NCBI GenBank assembly: GCA_030737875.1
Contig: CM060921.1
Location: 401,490,192-401,554,191, forward strand
DNA: 64,000 bases
Source of the DNA: Allium sativum
Lineage: Eukaryota; Streptophyta; Magnoliopsida; Asparagales; Amaryllidaceae
Reading direction: 5' to 3'
The notes under the pieces are model-generated. The model worked only from the letters and a program-made list of their open reading frames with translations, did not search any database and was not told the DNA's origin. Made by a program: the position numbers and the translations under genes. Shown in pieces: positions 1-8,864 of this stretch. How positions within the stretch are numbered: the stretch's first letter is position 1; every line of letters begins with the position of its first letter.

Positions 1-1730
1 GAGTTTATTCAGCTCTCTATAATCAACACACAAATGAAGCGAACCATCCGCCTTGGTCGCGAATACTACTGGAGCACCCCATTCAGATATGCTTCGTCTG
101 ATAAACCATTTCTCAAGTAGCTCCCCTACTTGCTTACTCAGCTCCCTCCTTTCCCTTGGAGCCATGTGGCGCACTGGCAATGCAACTGGATTTTCATTGT
201 CCACCAAGTATATACGAAAGTCGATCTCATGCCTCGGAGGTAAACCCCGAACCTCATCAAAAACATCAGAAAAATCTCGGACTACTGGAACAGATTGCAG
301 ATCGTCGATAGATGCATCAAGAGACTCTAGGAAACTAAGCATAACCGACCCTTGTGGGTCATAAGAAATCTCGAGGGTTCTCCCATGACAAGTCAGAAGC
401 CTAACAACCCTCTTCTCACAATCCAGAATGGCACCATACGTGGTAAGCCAGTCCATTCCTAGAATCAACCCATAGCCCATAAACCCGAGCACATACGCGT
501 CGCATTCAAACTCGACGCCTAATGCAGATATTTTCAAACCCCGACAAATCATAGATAAATGAGCTAAACCACCAATGGGGTTTGAAACAACTACGGGATC
601 CACTACCATACTAGTAATTAAGTGCAGAGATTCAACTACAGAACTTGATATAAAGGAGTGTGAAGCACCAGAATCAAAAAGTATTCTAATAGGGTGGTTT
701 GAAAGAGAAATTAAACCTTCCACCGAAATTTTTCTACCTCTGTCAGGAGCACTGATCGTGAGAGCATGCACCTGCCCTCCAGAAGTCCCTGTTCTTTGAC
801 CTTGTCCCTGTGATCTATGTTTCTTCGGGCACTCCTTAACGAAGTGTCCGACTTCTCCACAGTTGAAGCAGTTGTTCTTCCTCCTCTTACAATCTTTGAT
901 CAAGCGACCTTCTTCTCCACAACTGTGACATTTTCTCTTATCCTTGCCTTTGTCATCCTTCCCTCCTTTCTTCTGTTGTTGTTGCTGTTGCTGCTGCCCC
1001 TTCTTGGGCCACACCTTCCTATTTTGCGATGTCTCCTCAGCCTTCTTTTCTCCCTTGTATTCCTCATGCATCAGGGTCATATCGACAAGCTTTTCAAGAG
1101 TGGCCCCCATTGGAATATGGGACATGGATAACCCATGGATGGGTCCATTCAGCCCTTTAGCAAACCGCAAAGCCTTTTTGTGCGACGTATCCACCAACCC
1201 TAACCTGAACCTTGCTAGCTGGTTGAATTTGTTCACATATTCTTTCACCGTCAAGTTTCCTTGTTTGAGTACTAAGAACCTCTCCATCTGCATGCTTTTC
1301 ACGGCTTAGGAAAGAAATTTTATTTCAAATCTTTGTCTATAGTCTTCCAAAGTTTCCACCGGACGTCCAGCTTGGGTAACTTCCCACCAAAATGAGGCTT
1401 CGTCCTTCAATAGCCAAGCAGCTAACTGAATCTTCCTTCTATCCTCTACTTCGAAGATTACGAACAAGTCCTCTGTCTCCTTAAGCCAATTCCGTGTTTC
1501 TACGAATGTCTCGTTCCCACGGAATGGTTCCCTCCCATAGCAAGGAAGTCTATGTAGATCTTGGTGAAGTTATCTGCTCTTGGAGGGGGAGGAGGAGGAA
1601 TGACGGGTGCAGCTAAGGGAGGAACATTTCCTTGGCCTTCGGCAGGCGCCGTGGCCTCCAAATACCTACGGAACCATCTGGGTATTGTGACGCCCTCTGG
1701 GATATTAGGTATGTTTTGTTCCCCAGACAT
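1..1730 (-). pseudogene. E1 gag-pol, 5' part, frameshifted and interrupted
   Basis: The reading starts at the ATG at 1730 (MSGEQNIP), matching the N-terminus of the other gags here (proline-rich stretch, then FxKxxxDFxAMGG). The frame is lost near 1510. In the next frame gag continues ([10 protein letters not shown], then a Trp-Trp-Glu-Val core), with a stop inside the KFLS segment near 1310. A glutamine-rich tract from CAG/CAA codons lies around 965-1000. Two CCHC knuckles follow; the first has Gly-Arg where Gly-His is expected, so a zinc ligand is missing. Protease with DSGAS and the N-terminal part of RT ([15 protein letters not shown]) run to the window start. Gag builds the particle and pol would copy and integrate the element; this copy cannot make either whole. 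Confidence 0.85.
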
Positions 1731-1896
1731 GCTGAAAAAAGGAAAAAGGAAGAAATTTAGATAAAGGACCGAAGGATACTACATATGGCTTTTTGGGGAA
1801 TGTTTTTCAAAACAGACTTTTCTTTATGAAAATGCTTTCTTTTAAAACCTTTTTGAAAATAATTTCCAAAAACGTTTATCTGATCTGTAACCTTCA

Positions 1897-1908
1897 GCTT
1901 TGATACCA
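1897..1908 (-). other. E1 primer binding site (tRNA-iMet type, one mismatch)
   Basis: On the minus strand the bases just inside the LTR read TGGTATCAAAGC, one base off TGGTATCAGAGC, the complement of the 3' end of plant initiator tRNA-Met. It lies 4 bases from the LTR end at 1913. Confidence 0.85.
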
Positions 1909-2779
1909 AGTATGACACCCCAAGTCTGTTAATGTCACTTACTAAGGGAATGCATTAAATTTCGTGAAGCGTTATAGGTAAACAGACACCGAATAATTAC
2001 AAGACAAATATAAATAAGATAGCAGGGGAAATTTAAATTTTTATTTCAACATAAATCATAATACTGTCGTCCATAATACCATAAGATACAAAAACCATTA
2101 CAATAAAATAAATTTTGTCTTGCATCATCAGAGTACATAAGAATATAAAAACATAATTCCCAAATTGAAAAAGTTAAGCCATAGTAGAGACAAGAACTTG
2201 AGTCATACTTCAGAAGTAGCTCCTATCAAGATGATATCTGAGTCCTAACTAAGCCTAAGTGTTTCCCCCCTGAGAACCTGGGGGGAACAGAAGAAAGAAG
2301 GAGAAACAAAAGGGTCAGTCATAAAGTCTGGCGAGTCTAGTTACTTTTAGCTAGTAAATAAATAAAAGTACCATGATAGGCATATAAAGTGGATACGGGA
2401 GATCACTACATAAATGGTAGGTGTGACAAGGTAGAAAGGATAAGGTGTATATGCTTCTAATGATTATTCTGCATTGTTACTAGTATATCCAGAAAGAGAT
2501 GATCCCTTCAACTATAAGGTGGTAGACTTAGGTATACATCCAAATGTATCCTAACTACTACCCTGATCAATCGGCTCCCTAACCCTCGTAGATATCTTGT
2601 GCTGGCCCCACGGTAGGAGGTATCACTTCCTAAAGTGGCAACCCCTCTTCATAATAATGTGCACAACCATATCTACGGGTGTCGCGGTCGTCTTATCCCC
2701 TCTGCCCGGCTCATGCACACACATGGCCCGGTCGGTTTGCGCTGCCCACACCATCCTCCAAGTTTGGATCTCTTACAAT

Positions 2780-3436
2780 CAGTCAGTAAGCGTGCCCCTT
2801 CTCCGCCTAGTACAGAGTACTTTGTTTGATAACTACTCCGGGTTACTGACTGAATGGATCCCACGCAATATGATACAAGCTCTCCCCTTTGTCTTGTATC
2901 CCTCACTAGGTTTTCACTAACTATGTATACCGCTAGATATCTTTAATTACATAGCCTTATTTATTTCTACCAGTTATGCTTACCCTAAAGGGTGTCTTTA
3001 ATTACATAACTTTATTATTTCCTCCGGATATGTATACCACTAGGTGTCTTTAATTACATTACCTTAACGGGTTAAGTTTGTGGGCCTATATGTGAATATT
3101 ACCCACCCCTTTTGTTCAACCAAGGTTACTTAACCCCCAACTTAAATTTAAATTCATACAATCCCTATGGATTAACTTAGGTTAAGTAGTCCAATTCATT
3201 ACCATGTCCATATGAGGTTTATAATGGGCTAGACCACCTACATTAGGCCTACAACATGTGGATGCTGGATATATCGGTCGGGTCCGGGCAGACTTATTCC
3301 ACAGTTGGGCCTAACCTCGTGTCATAGCCCGATTCGTATTTACATACTTAGACCCCTATATTAGGTTCAATAATAGTGGCTGCTGGATATACCGGTCGGG
3401 TCCGGGCAGACTTCCACCACTAATGCAACATAACCT
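2780..3436 (-). other. E1 LTR structured cassette: two tandem hairpins plus a third hairpin
   Basis: Copy 1 (3238-3320): outer arms TTAGGCC 3243-3249 and GGCCTAA 3308-3314; middle arms TGTGGA 3257-3262 and TCCACA 3298-3303. Copy 2 (3356-3436): middle arms TAGTGG 3374-3379 and CCACTA 3417-3422; its outer arm is weak. Third hairpin: CAGTCAGTAA 2780-2789 and TTACTGACTG 2843-2852, a perfect 10-bp stem. The arms differ from those of the other elements but still pair. Confidence 0.75.
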
Positions 3437-3914
3437 CGTGTCACAAGTACAATTATAATTCCTAATTGTAATTACTAAACATTCCATTTTTAATTAATTA
3501 ACCAATTAATTAATCCTTTCCTTTTATAGGTGACAATACACATTTTACCCAATAATTCGAATTATATGTCCAAAAATGTTCATATTCAAACTATGCCATT
3601 TTTAACCCTTTTTTCCCCATTGCTTAACTAGCGCCCTCACAAAATTGGTTGCATGTCTAGGATAGACAACAGCCTAGTCATAAACAATAATAGGAAAAAT
3701 AATGGGAATATAACCAAAGTGATCATCTTGGCATAAATTTAAACTAGCATGATAATAAGATGAACATACATACTGGCATGGACATGAAATTGTCATCATA
3801 ACAAGGTGGACATAAAACTGATGAACGATTGGCATTCAATTGATTCTAACATAACTATGATGTCACAAGAAACATAGTAAGATCTAAATTAGAAATTTAA
3901 ATGTCCAATCGGTG

Positions 3915-4080
3915 TAGATCTAATATGATAACACAAGGGTGATAAATTAGATCACATAATTCAGATCTAGAGGTTAGAATAGATCCAACATGATAACACA
4001 AGGTGATAAATTAGATCACATAATTCAGATCTAGAGGTTAGAATAGATCTAACATGATAAACACAAAGTGATAATCTAGA
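3915..4080. repeat. 64-65-bp tandem repeat in the E1 LTR
   Basis: About 2.5 copies of a unit starting TAGATCYAAYATGATAACAC begin at 3915, 3980 and 4044. It is AT-rich, with further AGATCT-containing half-copies to about 4400. Confidence 0.8.
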
Positions 4081-4649
4081 TCTGACTAATAGTTTCAATG
4101 TCCACCTAAATTAGATCTACTAGTTTAGAAATAGATCTACACAAATCCACCTCATAGCATGTCATAGAAGTTACAATTAAGACAAAGATTTAGATCCAAT
4201 CCTAACCAATTCAAGGTGACATATGTTCATGATTTATAAATGATTAGATCTATCCAATGATATAACTGTCCAAATTAACAGATTTATATTAACCACAATA
4301 TAGTTACAAACCAAGATCCACAATAATAACATAGTAGAATAATCACAATTGAATTGGATCTAGAGAAATAGATCTATCATGACATAGCATAAGATATGAT
4401 AATAGCATAGATTCATAGTTTACATCATATCCAATTCACAGTCTTTCATAATTCACCTTTATTTATCTAAACCTAAATTAACTAGAAATTCACAGCGTTA
4501 GGTTTAGAGAATAGAGAGAATGGATCTTGAATTTCTGGATTTGATTTGCCTTAATTGATAGAAGAAGATAGGAGATCCGGTTCAGTTCACACACCGGCAG
4601 AGTCTGGCTACCATTGTTTCTTTGTGAAGAAAACAAAGGGATTGAGGTA

Positions 4650-4657
4650 TATTTATA
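4650..4657 (-). promoter_or_regulatory. E1 LTR TATA box
   Basis: Minus strand TATAAATA, about 365 bp into the LTR and downstream of the palindrome array, in the same place as the TATA boxes of the other LTRs. Start site not determined. Confidence 0.6.
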
Positions 4658-4760
4658 GCTGCTAGGTTACAGAATTCGGATGCCACCTCATCCCTAAAGG
4701 AATTGGGTCATGGGTCGCCACCCACTTGAAAAAGGCCCGAATGCCCAAAAACTATTTTGA

Positions 4761-4820
4761 GCGCACTTTACAGGTGCGCCAGTGTAAATTTGTCTTGGCG
4801 CACTTGTGAAGTGCGCTAGT
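4761..4820. repeat. E1 LTR palindrome array (GCGCACTT type)
   Basis: Two short inverted repeats built on GCGCACTT and AAGTGCGC, degenerate in the first copy (GCGCACTTTACAGGTGCGC). They correspond to the three clean copies in E2 and E3. Confidence 0.75.
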
Positions 4821-5020
4821 TATACCTAGTTTGATTTTCAAACTTATGGCATTCGTAACTTCTTCATATTTTATACGTTTTACGCAAACCAGGTGTCTGT
4901 CTTGACTAGAATTTCCAGAGGGACGTAATGACGTAGTCTGTTTCCCTTAATTCTTAAAATTAAATTAAATTATTATTTAATTTATCCTCTTTAATGTTAA
5001 CAAAATTACGGGGTGTTACA

Positions 5021-5548
5021 CAACTGGTACCTCATCACAACAAAAAAGAAAATCTAGTAGGACAAAGAAATTACTAGTGGTAAGAGGAGCAAGAACACAA
5101 ACCAGTTCACAACCAAAACCAAAAGCCTTTTCGATCTTCAATTTTAAAGGGGAATAAGGAGATCATTTCAAAGGTGATGATGGCCGCTTAACCGACCTCC
5201 TACTGCTACTAGACAACCATGATGCCAATGCAGGGATACCAACCATTGGCTACTCCGATGAAGGCAGTGAATAAGAAGAAATACATTTCAGGGGTAAATG
5301 GATATGAGGATCCAATTCCCCTATTCGTTACCCTCCAATAGAACAAGTGACATCCTTGTTGTAACGACGTGGAACTGCCCTATCACCACCACATCAGAAC
5401 CCAACAAAGCACACACACCACTGACCAACGAATGAAAGAAGTCAGCGAACGACTCGCCACTATTTTGGAAAGAAAACGGATTGGAATGATCAGCTTTCTA
5501 ACCCATCTTCCACAGAATTTCCATAGAGAGACAGACGGTGAAGGCCGA
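5021..5548. other. Old flanking DNA between E1 and E2; no gene recognised
   Basis: This stretch continues at 25482 once E2 is removed, as shown by the shared GCCGA duplication. A plus-strand open frame at 5369-5548 (Thr-Thr-Asp-Gln then a Glu/Arg-rich helix-like segment) is short and matches nothing I recognise. It may be a remnant of an older element or gene. Confidence 0.5.
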
Positions 5549-5760
5549 TGTTACACCCCGAATTTTCTGTTAACTGTAACTTAACAAATTAAAGTATAAT
5601 CAATTCTAAATGATGTAATTAAGGGAAATGGGTTATTCCATTGCGTTCGTCTCTGAATTATGCTTGAGATAGAGTCCGAGTTTACGTAAAACAGATACAG
5701 TATGAAGAAGATATGGACGAACGAAGTTGGGCAGAAAAACCAGAAACGGGTCAGAATGCA

Positions 5761-5860
5761 CTGGCGCACTTGGGAAGTGCGCCAGAACAAAATTGCACTG
5801 GCGCACTTGGGAAGTGCGCTAGTACAAATTTGTACTGGCGCACTTGCCAAGTGCGCCCAG
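5761..5860. repeat. E2 5' LTR palindrome array (GCGCACTT type, three copies)
   Basis: CTGGCGCACTT and AAGTGCGCCAG face each other across three bases at 5761-5785, again at 5798-5822 (one arm base changed), and with a shorter arm at 5835-5860. Each can form an 8-11-bp stem. Confidence 0.9.
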
Positions 5861-6030
5861 GCCAGAAAACCTGCTTGGTTAGGCCCTGGCTAGCCTGGTC
5901 GGGTTCTGGTCGATTTCTGAGGCTTGGCTGAGTCACTTGGGCTTACATGTCGCTTTCTGATTGGCTTCTCTTGAGATGGATGGTCTGGATTCACTCAAGC
6001 TTCATCGACGGCTCTAATTAGATTAAACTT

Positions 6031-6038
6031 CTATAAGT
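6031..6038 (+). promoter_or_regulatory. E2 5' LTR TATA box
   Basis: CTATAAGT about 480 bp into the LTR; the 3' LTR has CTATAAATAC at the matching place. It is followed by ACTCAAGTCTAACCC. This is the likely RNA polymerase II core promoter of the element. Confidence 0.65.
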
Positions 6039-7352
6039 ACAACTCAAGTCTAACCCTAAATTCACACAAATAATATAGAACTAAAGTTGTCATGCTGCTG
6101 GAAAGAAACTAAGAGTGGTCGTCAGTTAGAAAGCTTAGAGACAAGCCAATACTAAAGTAAAACACGAATCAAAACAACGTTAGTCTACCCAAAGGAAAGC
6201 ATATCAAATTCAGAATTCAGAATTCAAGTTCATCGTTCGTTGTAAGTATAGTGATTTTTCTGATGAGAATAAAACTAAGACTTGACTCGATGTAAATTGG
6301 AAGTGGAATTGTGCCATTATGTAACGACGATGTTAATTCATATCTATGTATTGAAATGATTGTGTTGCGAATGAAACTGGGATGTTTGTGGTATAATTAA
6401 GATTGATGTTGATCCTATTATACTTTTAGAATGACAACAACATCACAAGCAAGTTGTATAGTTCATGTTTATGTGATTATATAGGTTGTTTGTGATTAGA
6501 ACCTCATGTATATACTTTATGCAAGAATCTTTATGCCTAAATGGTTATGTTCATATACGTGCCCCTATGTTTATACAAAAGTTGCAAGTTCCTAATTGAA
6601 TCCATGTCCAGATCCACTTTAGTACATGTTTCATGTTGTAATTAGATATGCGATTGGATCTAGTTCACACCCTTGTCATAAAGTTATACATATTTATGAA
6701 AATGTCATATTCTTGTCATGTGCTAGTGATGTTCGATGTTATGCCTAGATCCAAAAACAAGTTTAGACTTATGTTGTCTAAATCATATGCTAATTCATGT
6801 GACATCTATTTGGTTAGACCCTTATTTTAATGCAAATTCACATATATGTAAATTGATTTAGGCTATGTTGCAAATTCACATATATGTATATTGACTATTT
6901 TGCAAGTTCACATCTATGACATTCATGTTGGCTATTTTGCAAGTTCACACCTATGATGTTCATATTGACTATGCCAAAAATGCCAAGTTTACACCTATGT
7001 CATGTTTATGTTTATGAATTCCCTTATGCCTATTTGTGTGCGCTAAATTAGGCTATGTTTTTAGCCTAATGTTATATGTTAAAACTATGCGAATGAAAAT
7101 TAGGCTAAGATTGTTAGCCTAATGTTTAATCGGGGTAACGTTGGGAATATTACTAAAACTTGACATAAAAATATATGAAATTGGCATGTTTGTCACATGC
7201 CAAAATTGGTGGCATTTAAATGGTATAAATTCTCATACCAAAAATGTTAGACTTGGAATGTGGGCCATAACATTTAATTGTTGACAAATTTACATATATT
7301 AAGTAATAAAGACAAATATGTAAATTTAGAAAATGCGAATATGCTTAACACG

Positions 7353-7787
7353 AGGTTGGATTGAGTTGTGATGTAAATCTGCCCGGACCCGCCCGGCTGT
7401 CCAGTACTCACAACAATACCTATCCAATGTGGGTGGTTAAGCATTGAGCCCAATAAAGACCCGACGTTAGACTGAGTTACGGTGTAAATCTGCCCAGAAC
7501 CGTCTGGCACATCCAGTAACCGTAACAATATCTGTCTAATGTGAGTGGTCGGTGCTTTAAAAGGCTAAGGACAGACAAGCCAGGATGGTAGGGTTAAGTT
7601 AATTAAAACACTTAACCAATTCAACATGTTAATTAAACTGATGGGTGGGGTTAGGTAAATACAGACACTTAACCGCTTAACATGTTTGAGTAGAAAACCC
7701 TAGTAACGGGGACCCATTTCAGCAGTAACCCAATTAGGTATCATGGTACCCTGAAACTAGGCAGGGTGGGGCACGATTACTGGGCTG
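7353..7787 (+). other. E2 5' LTR structured cassette: two tandem hairpins plus a third hairpin
   Basis: Copy a: outer TTGGAT 7356-7361 with ATCCAA 7422-7427; middle GTTGTGA 7365-7371 with TCACAAC 7408-7414 (TCACAAC partly mutated upstream by CTCAC). Copy b: outer TTAGAC 7467-7472 with GTCTAA 7534-7539; middle GTTACGGT 7476-7483 with ACCGTAAC 7519-7526; inner CCAG with CTGG around loop AACCGT. Third hairpin: CAGCAGTAA 7720-7728 with TTACTGGGCTG 7777-7787, enclosing ACCCTG 7748-7753 and CAGGGT 7762-7767. It lies in the part of the LTR downstream of the TATA box, so it should be transcribed. Confidence 0.85.
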
Positions 7788-8283
7788 ATTGTAAGCGGTC
7801 AAAGCGACGGCAGTGGGTGCAACAGTGTGGGTTCTAACGGAGTGCGGGCGTGCACACACTTCGGAGCAGACAAATAGGGCACTGGGGGCACCGGTAGTAT
7901 AACATATGCATTCTAAGTATTGTGTCGGGTCGCTACCATGGGACTTGATACACCCCAAGGTGGGGCCAGCATAGGTATCTACAATATTTGGGGACCGTAA
8001 GACACATGTAATTATGCGAGTAGGAGCCAATCTTTAGAATAATGGGATCACTTCACCCTCAGCATGGGGTACCAGTTTAGAACTAATACATGTAGGTGCA
8101 GAGATATAGTGTGTGGTGCGATAGTATCTTCGTTTCAAAACTACTTTATCTTAGTTTATGATAATCTCCTGTTTCCATTTTATACCTATCATGCCCTTAT
8201 TCTTATTCTCATACTGAAGAGTCACTAGACTTACCAGGCTTTATGTCTGATCCTATTTTCTTTCGTCTTCTTTTCTTCCGTTT

Positions 8284-8297
8284 CCCCCCCCCCCCCC
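8284..8297. repeat. C-tract in the E2 5' LTR
   Basis: Fourteen C preceded by a pyrimidine-rich stretch (TTTCTTCCG) and followed by AGGTCCACAGGG. The partner LTR has only seven C (25076-25082). The context resembles a 3' splice site. Confidence 0.9.
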
Positions 8298-8685
8298 AGG
8301 TCCACAGGGAGGAAACAACCCAGCTTAGTCAGATTCTTTAAAAGCTTCAAGATAGTAGATGTACGGTTTGGACTCTCTTGCTTTGGCTATGGCTGTTGGA
8401 CACAATCATGGGGATTTATGTAGTTTTAATTACGTTTTATGCTTCTTTATTTAAAAACCAGGACAGAAATGATGTTGTAATGTTTTGGAAGTTGTTATGA
8501 GACAATTATGGAAATGTGTTGTATGAACAAGTATTTGATGAAATAAAAATCTGATGTTTTCCGCTGCTTATATATATATATATATATCTGTCTTGTGTTT
8601 TATCTATGACTTTTACTTACAAACCTCCACCATAGTTAAGGCAGACCCTTGTGAGTGACCTTAATGGAGGGTGGGGCGTTTCACT

Positions 8686-8697
8686 TGGTATTAGAGC
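8686..8697 (+). other. E2 primer binding site
   Basis: TGGTATTAGAGC, one C-to-T change from the tRNA-iMet complement TGGTATCAGAGC, two bases after the LTR end. Confidence 0.88.
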
Positions 8698-8864
8698 ATA
8701 GATTTACCAGACTAGATCAAAAAAATTGAAACTATTTTCAAAAATAATTTTAAAGAAGCATCTATTTCAAGAAAAAGTGTTGTTTTTAAAAGGCATAATT
8801 CCCCAGAGCCATATGCACTATCCCTATATCCCATTATCTTGAATACTTTCCTTTTTGTTCCAGC

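Larger units (their letters stand above)
1..5020 (-). mobile_element. E1: partial Ty3/gypsy Tekay/Del-like LTR retrotransposon, truncated by the window edge
   Basis: Read on the minus strand, the element starts with TGTAACACCCCG at 5020, has a 3.1-kb LTR, a primer binding site, gag from 1730, and protease and reverse transcriptase running out at position 1. The 3' half and 3' LTR lie outside the window. The 5 bases after the LTR (5021-5025, CAACT) should be one copy of the target duplication; its partner cannot be seen. The coding part is decayed, so it is an old copy. Confidence 0.9.
1913..5020 (-). repeat. E1 5' LTR (3108 bp)
   Basis: Minus-strand LTR beginning TGTAACACCCCG at 5020 and ending GGGTGTCA at 1913. 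It shares with the other LTRs the palindrome array (4761-4820), a TATA-like box (4650-4657), the paired hairpins (3238-3436), the third hairpin (2780-2852) and a G/C tract near 2265-2285. A 64-65-bp tandem repeat lies at 3915-4080. Without its partner LTR the exact ends are inferred from TG...CA and the primer site. Confidence 0.85.
5549..8683 (+). repeat. E2 5' LTR (3135 bp)
   Basis: Starts TGTTACACCCCG (the partner has TGTAACACC) and ends GCGTTTCA, followed by the primer site. It carries a three-copy palindrome array (5761-5860), a TATA box (6031-6038), imperfect ~50-bp repeats with TTGCAAGTTCACA at 6833-7000, the hairpin cassette (7353-7787), a 14-base C-tract (8284-8297), AATAAA near 8540 and a (TA)n run near 8571. 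It differs from the 3' LTR at several per cent of sites in the parts I compared. Confidence 0.93.

Noticed and set aside
53..364. Plus-strand open frame of 103 codons
   Set aside because: It is the antisense of the E1 RT/protease region; the same antisense frame appears opposite RT in E2 (10256-10537).
944..1309. Plus-strand frame with a poly-Cys run
   Set aside because: Antisense of the glutamine tract and zinc knuckles of E1 gag.
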